A stretch of DNA of 64,000 nucleotides from Paraphysomonas bandaiensis (lineage: Eukaryota > Chrysophyceae): positions 46,330 through 110,329 of the forward strand of contig CBFFRP010000446.1 in assembly GCA_965644295.1 (NCBI GenBank), read 5' to 3'. Shown piece by piece: positions 32,163 to 43,490 of the stretch. The translations under genes and the position numbers were made by a program. The notes beneath the pieces are model-generated. The model had not been told where the DNA came from. It saw only the letters and a program-made list of their open reading frames with translations, and searched no databases. Each line of letters starts with the position of its first letter. Position 1 is the stretch's first letter.

Positions 32163-34316
32163 TCATATCGATTCGATACTAGCAATATCATAGATAAAAT
32201 TGGGTTCGAACATTTCAAGCATTTCCTTAGACGAAACTGTTACCGATTTGTCAACAGCGGGTTTATCTTTAGGAGAGAGACCCAAAGAAGTGAAACAGTC
32301 CAAGGAATTCGGTGACAGCTCATCGACAGGAATACTTGCAGACACCAAAGTTTCGTGATGGCCCATGGAGCAGCACCGCTTAAGTGGACGACCGGTACTG
32401 TGCGTGGTCCGAGACATGACAGGAGAAGCGGAGTGTCCACGAGGAGCATTGGCGTCAAAGTCCCGAAAATTTGTCAGCACACCCTCGTTTAGCTCAACAC
32501 TTTCTTCTTCATCAGAGTAGCAACTGTTAGATCTAGACCTCTTTGGGGAGTGGGTGAGTAGCGGTGTATCAGACAGCTCCTCGTACGATAAAGAAGCTTT
32601 CAGAAATCCTGCCTCGCTCTCAGTCTCAGACTCAGACCCATTCTCTTGCTCATCACATAATACATCAAAATTTCGCAGTTTGTGCAGTGGTTCAAATGAA
32701 AGGCTGTGAGACGTAGGATGGGGGGTGATGACATCGCATTCATGACCCGGCTGAGAGTCAGACTCAGAGAACTCGTGGAGACTCAGGGGTGCTACTCTGG
32801 GAGGTTTATACGAGGAAACAGATTGAGCGAGGGATTGCACCGTCTCCATGACAAAGGGAAGTTCGTCATCAGATGAATCTATATGCCTCACATCAAAATG
32901 AATCATATAGACAATATAATAAATACAGAGCCATGAAATACTAATGCTAATCATATAATACGTGTAAAACACAACAATGACTTGTTACCTTCAGCGACAG
33001 CCTCATTCTCAAACGTCTGTGATATATCGTACAATAGGTCATTAAATTCCCGCTCTTCGCCAGAAGTAGTAGCCGGTTCCTGGAATTGGCTGGAATGCGA
33101 TTGAGGGTGTGACGTCTGTTTCTTACACTGATGGGTGCAACACGAGCAACCACTGTGTTGACAATGGCGAGCATCTTCCGCCCTATGAATCAATCGTCCT
33201 CTCATCACTGCATAAACAACGTCAATATTATACATTACGAATTCACAATGTGCAAGCATATGTGTATTTTACACAAGATATAGTATGGAATCGAAGTAAG
33301 AAGTCCAATACAGCACATACTTGTTTCAAACATGTGCTGCTGGTGAGCTTCTTGAATTGAATAATGGCGGAAAGCTCCCAAATTGGTATCATGAACACAA
33401 CTTCCTGAGTTCTCAGACCTATATTGACTTGTTGCTGACTGGTTGTAGCCACCAATCTGGCTGCCGGACCGTGAACACAGTGAGACTGAGGGAAGGCGAA
33501 GATCAGAGAGGTGCATCGCTTCCAAATCCGTCATTGCAGGAATAGGAGACCCGCTTGGAGAACCATATGGAGAGCCATATACGGGAGAGTTATAAGGAGA
33601 TTGTCGTGTACTATTGCTGACGTAGGACACTGGAGAACTACTACCCACTGAAGAATTGGCAGGTGATCCAGTATACAAGATAGGAGATCGGTTGGCCGCC
33701 TCCCGTGCGAATATGTTGTAATCTGGAATTTCCATCAGCGTACCAGGGACGGTAGTGTTTTGATAGGCAACGCGATTGCGTTCAAAGTGCTGGCGAATAT
33801 TTGTGCTCAGTGCTATCACCGTAGCACAATAAAATGCTCTACATCAAACAGTGTTGTCAGAACAGAATAAGTGATGCAGCAGTGTATCAAACAAGACAGA
33901 AAACAAATATCGCTTGCAACACAATAGTACCGTTTGAGACCCTTCTCGTTGGTTACATAGGCAGACGCATCTCTCTGCAATGTGCGGAACTTTGACTTTC
34001 TCTCCACATTGTTTTTCCACCAAGTGAAAAACTGCTGAGGCTCAGTCCAGTAAGATCCCATATCATGAATAGAGAATGGAATGCCGCCATAGAGATCATA
34101 AGTCTCAGGGGACTGCTGGCAGATGTCACGGGCATTACACAGCCACGTCTGTACGAGAGATTTATTGAAAGGAAAGTCAGGAGAGTGCGGCAGCCCCGCC
34201 ACATAACTGAGAGACTGGTGAAGGAACGTCACGATGAAATGACGAGAACACCCTCGCGATGACACAGCGTTGTCAGGACTGTTTGCTTGTCTTGCTTTCT
34301 TTCCCGATGACTTCAT
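32163..34316 (-). CDS. Unknown Ser-rich protein with a Cys/His cluster
   Basis: Four exons, 34316-33931, 33838-33321, 33207-32989 and 32878-32163, phases 2, 1 and 1; 612 residues. I do not recognise the family. Residues 1-160 look folded, with many aromatic residues (TWLCNARDI, WTEPQQFFTWWKNNVERKSK, HFERNRVAY). Residues about 160-290 are Ser/Pro/Gly/Tyr-rich with repeated YNSPVYGSPYGSP-type phases, probably disordered. Around residue 315 is a dense Cys/His group (HCQHSGCSCCTHQCKK) that could bind metal. The C-terminal 240 residues are Ser/Asp/Glu-rich with many SP sites (LTHSPKRSRSNS), suggesting phospho-regulation. The gene diverges from the CCT-motif gene. The start codon lies only a few bases after a TGTATATATGTGTGTATG tract. 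A nuclear or regulatory role would be a guess. Confidence 0.65.
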
Positions 34317-35129
34317 ATCTGTGTATATATGTGTGTATGAGGAGTGTGGAGATGTGACTGTAGCAGCATCTCACTACACGTCAATCCAACACTACAAGAT
34401 ACGCACAAGATACCCTCAACACGCGACACCCTATGAGGAGAGGTGTCGTCGTCATCGTGTTGGTATTCAGGGGGTGGGTAGAGTGATGTGGACAGTGAGA
34501 TCTGCCCATTGGACTCATGGATGCATCATGCAGTGCAGTACGACACTCTCATAGCTGTATAAGACAAGAGTACAGCAGGAATACATACATGTATAATACA
34601 TGGCTCACTCTTATCATACATCAGCAGCAGCAGCTGTGTGTCTGCATGTCACGATCTCGAGAGGAGTACGTACATACGTCACACTGTAGTCAACTTCACT
34701 CTTCTTAGAGTGTGTATGTCATTCTGTTGGATACCTACGACGTACGTATCTATGCATACATTGAGATATGCATACGCTCTGTATAGGGGTGTGTGTACGA
34801 TCGCAGTGTATACCACACTACACGCCCTGCGACTGTGGATCTGTTCGTTCTGTTGAGAATTCCAGTTGACTTCGAAGTCGAAGTGCTGTAGACCCCACTG
34901 CCGGTCATCACACTCACCCAACACACACACACACATACATACATACTCTGCTGTACATACACGCCCGCGACATACTTCGATCAGACGTCTATCCACATCC
35001 ACATAGAGACCAGCGACGCACTGCATTCTCTTGAGAGCTCTCTCTTGTCAGCTCCCTCTTGTCAGTCGGTCGTGTGTAGTGTGATGCAGTGATAACAGCC
35101 AGCCCAGAACTAACACACAGAGCGATATA
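34317..35129. promoter_or_regulatory. Divergent upstream region of the Ser-rich protein and CCT-motif genes
   Basis: A TGTATATATGTGTGTATG tract (34321-34340) sits next to the minus-strand ATG. An ACACACACACACATACATACATAC tract (34921-34946) lies about 185 bp before the plus-strand ATG. A small palindrome ACTTCGAAGT lies near 34868. No gene between. Confidence 0.5.
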
Positions 35130-37169
35130 ATGGCAGATGTTCAGACTCGTTTCCGGTCCCCCAGTAACGATCCCTCCAATGGAGAGGTGCACTTTAAGCG
35201 TCCTCGAGCAGGAAGCATTAGCGGCAGACTGCGTGCGGCATCCGACTTAGAGGAGAGCGGCTTCATCGACAGGTTCCAGAAGGGTCTGTTGAAGGTACGG
35301 TACGCTCATGTTCATATGCATGTCCAGATACGGCTTCGTTTATGTCTCGTGTGTAATCGACTCTTCACTGTGTTCAGGATAAGATTATAGCCGGAGATCC
35401 CGCCCTACAAGCAGCACTAGACAAGTATGACAGAGGTGACGCGTCAGATCTAGAAGGTAGATTCCCTCCAGCCATCTGTTCATACTGCCTTTCGTTCCAT
35501 ATATATCTTGCTGTTACCTTCATATCGTAATTGACAATAATTCATGTCTTTGCTCAGCTATTATCAAAAGTGGCGGTCTTACTGCAGATACTGTTGATCT
35601 GCTGGACGGACTAGATTTGGATTTTTTAACTGTTGGCAAGGGTGGAGCGTTCCAAAATTTTGATGATATGGACTTCTCGTTTGATTCGATGGATGATATT
35701 GGATTTCGGATGCGCGGTATGAGTGAGATAGGCCTGCAAGGAGAGACAGGGGGGGTCAAGAGGGAAGGGGAAAAGCAAGAGGACTTGCAATTTTCTCATG
35801 GAAAGGGACATGTAATACCTGACACACAGGTACATGCTCCTCTTTAACGGGTTGTCTTAATCTGTTAATGTACTATTGCTTTGTACACAGGCTGTAAATG
35901 GCAACATGGCATGCGACCCTTATAGCCAAACCGGACCCAATTCTGAGATTTTTTCTTACGATTCCCTGTCCGTTTCGCCGCCCCAGCTTAATGGTTCAGA
36001 GTTTATGTTCGGTGGGTGTTACCTGCTGTATAGTAATATATGTTTAGCACGGCCTTCACATTTCTGTGGTGGGTGCTTGTGTGGAATTCTTAATTTCATA
36101 TCTGCAGAAGGTAGTAGGAGTCGTGGAATGTCCAATATAAGCGATCTAGATGGCCCTGCATATCGTTCGCACGGCTTATCTAACCTCTCTGACTTTGATC
36201 CTTTTCCCGGAAGTAAACAGGTGTTCAACTATACAATGATTATATGTTTGGAACGCACTTTACACAAAACTGTATTAACGCTTTCGTAGAATTTGACGTC
36301 GACCCTGGGAGATCAGTCGCAAAGCACCCTCTCTACGCGAGTATCACCTCCGCACCAAACCTCGCTGAACAATGTATTTGCTACATCTACCTCCAGCCAG
36401 AACACTTTGAATAAAAGTTCGTCTTCATCTCACTACCTTACCCCTTCCAACTTGGCACCGATGTCTGACATACCTGGATATACAATGTCGGCGGGTAGGT
36501 CTGTGTTGCGTTTATTTGGTATGTATAGTCAGTGTGTGTAAAGTACAAAGAATAAAGTGTGATGCGGTTTGCATATCATCATATCATACAATTTTCAGGG
36601 ATGTTGATAGGCGATAAGCGTTTACAGCAATCAAGCCAGCCAACCACAATGTATTCAGCTCAAAAACCTAAACCAGAATTAGGTTTGACACATACACTAA
36701 CTGATTAATATACTTTTAACTTAATGTATACTCAGAAAAGGGATACATTGGAGCATATTCTCCTGAAAATCGAAAACAGAGGCTTGAGAAATTCTTTGAA
36801 AAGCGGAAGAAACGTGTCTGGACCAAAAAGGTATGATCTGTCACAGTTATGTAACGACTGAAAAAAATTACCTCAAGAATACTGCAATGCAGTACATTGT
36901 TTGTGCCTTAGCTCTGTGCAGAATACATGTGTAGTATATTGTATTAGATGATATTACTATGTCATGTGTTTCAATCTCACTTTTCGATATGCCCCATTTA
37001 GGTTAAATACGATGTACGTAAAAATTTTGCAGACAGCAGGCTAAGAGTAAAGGTGATGCACGTCATGATGAATATATATGCCCAATGATTATTGCTATAT
37101 GATTATCAGGGACGATTTGTGAAGAAGGAGGATGAGGAGATATTACGAGATTTGCAGAACTTGGAATAA
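35130..37169 (+). CDS. CCT-motif (CONSTANS/CO-like/TOC1-type) regulator
   Basis: Ten exons: 35130-35294, 35378-35456, 35558-35829, 35891-36011, 36108-36220, 36290-36494, 36599-36682, 36736-36830, 37002-37052 and 37110-37169. Phases are consistent; 414 residues. The C-terminus (about 355-405) is a textbook CCT motif: SPENRKQRLEKFFEKRKKR, then TKKVKYDVRKNFADSRLRVK and GRFVKKEDEE. In plants this basic motif binds DNA and NF-Y subunits in light, flowering and clock regulators. No B-box, GATA finger or receiver domain precedes it. The rest is Ser/Gly/Asp-rich with short DF- and MSD-type motifs (DLDFLTVGKG, MDDIGFRM) resembling an activation region. A role as a transcription factor is inference from the motif. 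AATAAA at 37428 may end the transcript. Confidence 0.85.
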
Positions 37170-38367
37170 CTACGTCATTCCTCTTGCTCTTCTACTAATA
37201 TTTCTGACCTTATACGATCAGTATTTAGTGTGAATCTAGGTGATTAAGATGATGCACACTCAACATTGCCGGAAAATGTGATAGTAATATGAAGCTGTTT
37301 GATTGATAAGATGCTGGTAGCAAGTGAAGTAAACCGTATGAATTGTAAGATTCGACTGAACTGACTGGTCGTAGAAACGTATATGAAAGAAATGAAGTTT
37401 ATAGTATGTTTTGTTTGAAACTATGGCAATAAATAATGATTTTATATTTTTTTACGGATTGAACTTACTTCTGATATGCAGTCGAAGACGTGCTGTTATA
37501 GAGGGTACAGTTTTTCCTAGAATTCGATGTATCTCGTAGAACCATAGTTCGACTAGAATCATATTAAAATAAATATATAATATAATATGAAGTCAAAGTT
37601 AATCCTTGTTCCGTACAAGTACAATATATATATATCCCCATTTTGTCTCAAAAAATACTTTTTTTGACCTGATTTGGGCTCAACAGGGCGCTCATATCAG
37701 CACCGGGCAAATATAGACATTCAACTTCCATATTCAGTTGAACAGAAGCTCACTTCTATCTTCATTATGATAATGACAGTCGAATGTACGTGATTTCATT
37801 ATAGTACACAATTATAGAGAAACCACAATCATGAGCCAAATATCAAGAGCAGATCATCTAACACTCCAGGTTATATTCCATCCTTCGACTGCTGTATAAG
37901 ATCACAACGATGTCAGTGCAAGTGATCTGTCTTCATATCCAGGACTTCGAAACAACTTCAAGAATATTACAGGAGAGTTTAAGTACCATATCTGATGCTA
38001 TATAGGTGGTTAGGAGCAGTGGCACCCAGTTCTTTCAGGGTTGGAGCCATATCATGCTTCTCAGGATATTGTGTGTCTCATATCATACACACATCCTTCG
38101 ATAAGGTGCACTTGCAGAGGTAAAGCCTGCTGTATATAAATGTGATGATGATGCTAATTAAGGCAATAAAAAGCCTCTCTGTCATCTTCAACTGTTTACA
38201 TTTATCATCACACTTACAGTATACATATCATTCATTTGAAACTATATGAGTTCTCATTTGTGTTATTAATTTAATCAAGGAACATCTATTTCTTAATACA
38301 GCAAGCATGCTACAAATAGCTATACAATCTAATATTAACTTTTCAACATCATGAGGATAAGCTACAA

Positions 38368-38484
38368 TTTAACCTAGGGATAAGGAGTATCGTCCCTTGT
38401 CTAAATTTTAAAACTCGGGCTTTTCGCCCTCGTTTCAAAATTTTGAGCGCGGGACGATATAGCCTCCTTATTGCCCGTGGTTAA
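38368..38484. repeat. Near-palindromic foldback element of about 117 bp
   Basis: The left arm starts TTTAACCTAGGGATAAGGAG and leads to CGTCCC. The right arm, from GGGACG, ends CTCCTTATTGCCCGTGGTTAAA, its complement with a few mismatches. The inner parts also pair (AAATTTTAAAACTCGGGC with GCCCTCGTTTCAAAATTT) around a TTTT loop. The stem is about 55 bp. It fits a small foldback MITE or a structured RNA. Confidence 0.85.
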
Positions 38485-38684
38485 ATATACCTATACTTTA
38501 ACTCCCTCTTATTTTCTTGTATACTTCCTTAAAGTATCAGTTTCTTTTTCGCACCACAACGCCACAAACCAATCCCAATACATCAGTGATTTACTTCATT
38601 CACCAATGTAACATTGCCAACCATATACTCATCCAATGACAGCATTGAAACTTGCACATCGACATTCTCGAAATAGTAAGTGTC

Positions 38685-38935
38685 ACTTGTATAGACATCT
38701 TTGGACCTTGATGATTAAGCAGACATTCGGGAGTGGGCTCACCTAAGAGCATTTGGGGAATGGGCCAACCTTAAGGACCCAAAATTCTAAAGTCAGCAGA
38801 TGTTAGGTATATATCAACATTCTTCTTGCTCACTGCGTTTGCTTTGTGATGAACAAGCAGCTTTTGTAGCGTTAAATATAGTCAAGCACTGACACTTAAA
38901 CGCCTATTTTTAATAATAAGAGGCATTCACAACGT
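38685..38935 (-). repeat. Family A dispersed repeat, reverse orientation, rearranged
   Basis: AGTGTCACTTGTATAGACATC and CTTGATGATTAAGCAGACATTC match the reversed core. CAGCTTTTGTAGCGTTAAATA and AAACGCCTATTTTTAATAATAAG match the reversed terminal part. The central portion is missing. Confidence 0.65.
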
Positions 38936-39051
38936 TATAAAAAGTCGAGAATTCGTCCAACATTTCCCATAGGCGCACTTATAGCTATCGCTGTGGGTAC
39001 CAAAAGCCTGATATATATATTGTCTCTATTATTCTGTAGCTCATTTTAGTG

Positions 39052-39327
39052 CTATATTCCAAACCTAACGACACATGCATCATGAAAAGCTACTCTTTTA
39101 GTAGTTACCTCACAGACACCATCTACTAATACATCAGTCACACCAAAACCGGATTTTCTGACAGTTATTGGACCCGCCGATGCAACCTGACACGGAACAC
39201 TAGGACAACTACAGCATTCTGCTTCTTTATCGGAAAGTGTCTCATTTCTTGGTAATCTACAAACCACCGTCGCCCTATCTTCTACTGAACTTCGCAAAAT
39301 ACTACACATCAGCTTGATGTATGTCAA
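39052..39327 (-). CDS. Orphan small ORF, doubtful
   Basis: 91 codons with a Cys-rich patch (ECCSCPSVPCQ) and a VTDVLVDGVCEV segment. Composition is more protein-like than random AT-rich DNA, but no family is recognised and there are no splice partners. It could be a decayed mobile-element fragment. It overlaps, head to head, the frame at 39321. Confidence 0.2.
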   Translation of the reverse strand: MTYIKLMCSILRSSVEDRATVVCRLPRNETLSDKEAECCSCPSVPCQVASAGPITVRKSGFGVTDVLVDGVCEVTTKRVAFHDACVVRFGI

Positions 39328-39587
39328 CTTTCAGAATGGGTTCAACAACGACAACATACAACAACCATTTGGTGCGACAACACATCGCCATTACTACACC
39401 TCCTACGGAACATGTTATTAACACATTTTATTATATTGTCTATATGTTACAACATTTATCCACAAATAAAGTGTTGGTTGACAACCTAACCGAGCCGCTC
39501 ACCTCTACAACGTTCCGCAGATTGCGGGTTTCACTAAAATGGGGTGAGAAAGATGATGTCAACATACCGGCTATTATAGTGAAATAG
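39321..39587 (+). CDS. Orphan small ORF, doubtful
   Basis: 88 codons ending FRRLRVSLKWGEKDDVNIPA. No recognised domain. It sits in a repeat-rich interval without a TATG-type upstream tract. Possibly a relic of the same element as 39052-39327. Confidence 0.2.
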   Translation: MSTFRMGSTTTTYNNHLVRQHIAITTPPTEHVINTFYYIVYMLQHLSTNKVLVDNLTEPLTSTTFRRLRVSLKWGEKDDVNIPAIIVK

Positions 39588-40590
39588 AACCAGAGTATCT
39601 ACTCCCCGCTAGCAGAAACTCAACCAAGAGGCCACGATGGTCGATCTACGGAGTTTCCCACGATTCAATTTTAAGATAACATGTCATCATCAGTGTAATC
39701 TACAATCAATCATCGCACTTCTGGATTTTCTCCTCAGCAGAACAGTTTTGAATATATACTCGTGCTTGCATAACTATTTTATTGAGGGAAATATTAAGAT
39801 TCACTAACTCATATATTATATACCTCGTAGCACAATATCATATAATATTATACATATCAATACAACAAGATACTACAAAAAAATACAATTGACTGAATTG
39901 TCATTAGACGATATTATGAGATACGCGACTATCAAGATATATATAATATGCTATTATATGATTGATGCTCCTTACAATCGTGTATCCTTGTTGCCGTCAT
40001 ACTATTTTAGGCTTTATTAATTACGTCATGTCTCTCCAATTTTTCTTCTTTAATTAATACGAAGTATATAAATATCTCATTAAATGTAACAACTGCTATA
40101 TAGTTCTTAATTATTCACAAATACTTTATCGTCAGTTTACTTGTGTAGTTTATTCCATCTCCTGTTGTTATTTTGTTATAGCTTATAGCACCAGCAGCAG
40201 AGATCAAAGATGCAGGCGACTGGCGATAAATGCCAATTATCCATTAGGACATTGTTGTATTTTCACAGTTGAAGTGAAATCACATTTTTAGCATGACTAT
40301 CTATTTTTGAGTAATTTTATGCTACATCATCAAACACAACATTGTGTATGTATGTATGTACTAGCTATCGAAAGGAATACACTTCTAACCACTGTAATCT
40401 AAAGGTTTTGCTCTATAACTAACATAGTAGTAACTGGCCAATTTCACATATCCGCAAACAGTCGCATACCGTTACTTACAATTTCGAAGACATATCAAAC
40501 TTATATACAACACACAGCAGTAACTAGCCACAGGACTACCCACTAACAACATATGCCACCCATAAGGCAGCAACATTTACCGGTCTATTA

Positions 40591-41994
40591 TTAAATGTCA
40601 GCAGCTTGATTAGGGTTGAAGAAGTCTGTCATCTTTGACAGCTTCTTACCAGACACTGACGCTGCTTTAGAAAGATTCCTCCGATGTCCTCCAGTAAAGT
40701 CGACCGGTGGAGGTGGAGGGGTCGGTGCAGTGGCTCTCGCAACTGGTTGACGAGACTTCTTCTTTTTCTGAGTGGGACTACCAGCAGAGGAGGCAGACGA
40801 ATTGGCGGAAAGTGTAGGCGGAGGAGGGGGAATGGAAGAGTGTAGTATTTCACCCGTCACATTTTCTTCGGCACATTGGTCTTCCTCCCTATGTCTCCAT
40901 GGAAAGATACGGTCCTCACCATCTTCCTTACCTCCATCTGGCATACAAGGAAGCTCAGGTGGTCTCGATTCTCCTATTCCTATGGCCCGCTCCCCTGTGT
41001 CATTCCACTGCATCTTGTGACGCACGTACTCGACGAGGGCGGGATCACTATACGTATTGAAACTCACCTCCGCCGTCCCTCCTGTACCTTCACGTACTCC
41101 TGGCAAAGCAACAGATACACGAATTTCAGATGAAGGTTGTACTAGGAGTATACGGGCTGCGTTCAGTCCTGCCATACGGTACGCAAGTGCATCGGTCTCT
41201 TTGTTCCCGACCCCTAAACAGTAAGGAGTGGAAGGACTGCCTAGTGACACGAAGACAGACAGCACATCGATAAGGACGGATCCCTTGAATTGTGCTGTGG
41301 TCTTGGCCACAAGTTCGCGATATATTGCCCGCATAACATTTTCCCGATTAGTGAAAAGAGGTCCCGGGGGAAGGTGGTGGCCTTTGTGGTCTTGCACAAG
41401 TCGCAAAAAAGCCCTCGTGTCAGCCAGGTGATGTAGAGGTCGTGATGTCAGATACAGTGTACAAACAGAAAATTCTTTGTGAAGCAAAGAAAAAAATGAC
41501 ACCGCACCTTCATGAACGTAGTCGTATCGCCCGAGATAAACCGTCTCGACATATCCACGAACATCAGATTTCGTTAAAGTTCCATCGATATCAACGACAA
41601 CAATCTTGTCAGTAACACTCCACAGATACACAGAGCACTCCGCCTTAATATTAAGCACTTTGCTATGAAAGACAAGAGAGTTCCTCCCTCTGAGTAGACC
41701 CAGACTGCAGAGTATATGCGATGAGGGACATGTCGATCTCGAGCCATCACTCTCTATGAACTGAATGAGGCGAGAGGATACATCAAGAGCACCCATCACA
41801 TCTCTGCATAGGGCCCCATTGCAGTATATGGCCACTAGAAGATCCTCCTCTGTTAGTTTGGTCCTGTAGAGTGAGCTGGAGAGGGACCGCGTTATCTTTA
41901 CGTGAAATTCAGTGCTAACAGTGCGGTGCATCGACCCGTACACACACACCACATCAGAGGCCACCGCACCCGCACTCTCGCCCTCGATATCCAT
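40591..41994 (-). CDS. Lipin/LNS2-type phosphatidate phosphatase, short form
   Basis: Single exon, 467 residues. Lipins are Mg-dependent HAD-type enzymes that turn phosphatidate into diacylglycerol, the branch point to storage fat and phospholipids. The C-LIP/LNS2 core is clear: an ECSVYLW strand, then VVVDIDGTLTKSDVRG with the catalytic DxDxT at 135-139, LYLTSRPLHHLADTRAFL, LPPGPLFTN, FKGSVLIDVL and YCLGVGNKETDALAYRMAGL. The N-LIP domain of classical lipins is absent: only 130 residues precede the catalytic motif. The C-terminal 130 residues are Ser/Pro-rich with a basic KKKKSR patch. A Nir/RdgB-type LNS2 protein is an alternative, but DIDGT with both Asp residues favours an active lipin-like phosphatase. 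An upstream N-LIP exon cannot be excluded, although nothing in 42-43.4 kb looks like one. Confidence 0.82.
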   Translation of the reverse strand: MDIEGESAGAVASDVVCVYGSMHRTVSTEFHVKITRSLSSSLYRTKLTEEDLLVAIYCNGALCRDVMGALDVSSRLIQFIESDGSRSTCPSSHILCSLGLLRGRNSLVFHSKVLNIKAECSVYLWSVTDKIVVVDIDGTLTKSDVRGYVETVYLGRYDYVHEGAVSFFSLLHKEFSVCTLYLTSRPLHHLADTRAFLRLVQDHKGHHLPPGPLFTNRENVMRAIYRELVAKTTAQFKGSVLIDVLSVFVSLGSPSTPYCLGVGNKETDALAYRMAGLNAARILLVQPSSEIRVSVALPGVREGTGGTAEVSFNTYSDPALVEYVRHKMQWNDTGERAIGIGESRPPELPCMPDGGKEDGEDRIFPWRHREEDQCAEENVTGEILHSSIPPPPPTLSANSSASSAGSPTQKKKKSRQPVARATAPTPPPPPVDFTGGHRRNLSKAASVSGKKLSKMTDFFNPNQAADI

Positions 41995-42394
41995 TACAAG
42001 GAACTAGGGGGGCGGGAGGATGGCTCTGATCATATTACAGGACATGTCTGTGTGAGAGGGCGGGGTGTGAGTATGTGAGTGTGTCGAGGGACTGCACTGT
42101 GCTGTACTGCACTGTACACGCAGAGGGTGTACAGAACACCAGTGCGTGTCTGTAGGAGTATGTGTATGTACAGTACTACTGTATATGTATATGTATACCA
42201 GCCATATGTAGAGGTACACATACAGCAGTGTGTGGACATGTACGTATACCAACTATGGGACAATCCTACGAAGTACAGCCGTATACCTCTACACATGTAT
42301 ATGCGTGTACACCTGTACACATGTACACAGTGTGTGTACACCTCGGCGTACACACACCGCGCCCCTCAGCTCTCAGCTGCTTCATGGTCGTGCT

Positions 42395-42560
42395 GTGCTG
42401 TAATATGGGGATCTGCAGCAGCAGATGATACAAGTCAGTGTTGTAATATGAGCATCTGCAGCAGCAGATGATACAAGTCAGTGTTGTAATATGAGCATCT
42501 GCAGCAGCAGATGATACAAGTCAGTGTTGTAATATGAGCATCTGCAGCAGCAGATGATAT
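42395..42560 (+). repeat. 43-bp minisatellite with a palindromic core
   Basis: Just under four copies of a 43-bp unit containing GAGCATCTGCAGCAGCAGAT; unit starts at about 42405, 42448, 42491 and 42534. Each unit contains CATCTGC-AGCA-GCAGATG, able to form a hairpin. Later copies are identical; the first differs by GGGA for GAGC. Confidence 0.95.
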
Positions 42561-43219
42561 GGAGCAACAGCACACATCACTTTAATAACTTTAAACCTAC
42601 TTATACACCAGTAATACTTCGAATCATGCAACTAACCTCCATCAAATCTGGCATTGAGATAGATAATTCCGATAAACACTCTCGTCCATGTCTTAATTGA
42701 TCATGAGAATCATGCTGGAGTATATGACAACTTATGAGGTATGCTGCATCGTGAAGAGAGCAACACAGAATTGACGTTTATGAAAGTGGAATACACACGT
42801 ATGAGAGATGTCACTGATATTTGGTGTATCTGACGCTTTGATGTGGTGCAGGATATGGATGGAAATTAGATGATTCCCACGTGTCCAAAAATGCTTTTGT
42901 GCAATTTCGTCTCATATGTTTTCCAAATAAACGAAACCTTTTGTGACAGAATAATTGTGGAACCGATGCGGTGTAGACTCTCCATAAATCATCTCTAGAA
43001 CTGGTATATACAAGCATACAAGCTCGTTAAAAGTGCTATTTCGCATGAGAATGGCCACTTATAGATATTGTAATAATATCTATTAATACAGCTTATATTA
43101 AAGTATTCGTCGTTTGACTGGGGCTATTTTCTTCCATTTGTAATTTACCGTAAGATGCGTGGTCACCATACACTCAATAACTCAATAATCGCTAATGAAT
43201 AATAATACACTATAACTAC

Positions 43220-43340
43220 CAGGCCTGTATGTTAATTAATTATCAATTATTGAAATTGAAACAGTTGAATTTGGGACAGCAAATAATAATTGCAATTACA
43301 ATTAACTACAACCAGCGTCAATTAATGACAATTAATAGAT
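43220..43340. repeat. Family B AT-rich element
   Basis: TTAATTAATTATCAATTATTG, TTTGGGACAGCAAATAATAATTG and GTCAATTAATGACAATTAATA match the copies at 10.6-12.1 kb, mostly in reverse orientation. Confidence 0.6.
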
Positions 43341-43490
43341 ACGTACACCTCATAAGTACCTTATGATATAACACGTGATATAAACAGGACATGTAAAATA
43401 CGATAGCAAAGCATCACAGTTTGTACCGGATTGATTGGGTGCCACATAACATAGAATCTTTGTCGTAATTCAGCTCATACTTGCTCATCA

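Larger units (their letters stand above)
37170..40590. other. Gene-poor interval with foldback and family A repeats
   Basis: About 3.4 kb. Holds the foldback at 38368-38484, a reversed family A copy (38685-38935) and two weak back-to-back frames near 39.05-39.59 kb, all listed separately. The remainder is AT-rich with TATATA tracts and no recognisable gene. Confidence 0.6.
41995..43490. other. Intergenic interval with minisatellite and family B element
   Basis: GTGTGAGTATGTGAGTGTGT (42066) and GTATATGTATATGTATACC (42181) tracts lie within about 200 bp of the lipin-like start. A 43-bp minisatellite and a family B element (listed separately) follow. No gene recognised at 42561-43490. Confidence 0.55.

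Noticed and set aside
42400-42560. Possible CRISPR-like array at the 43-bp repeat
   Set aside because: The units are contiguous without unique spacers and the genome is eukaryotic; it is a minisatellite.
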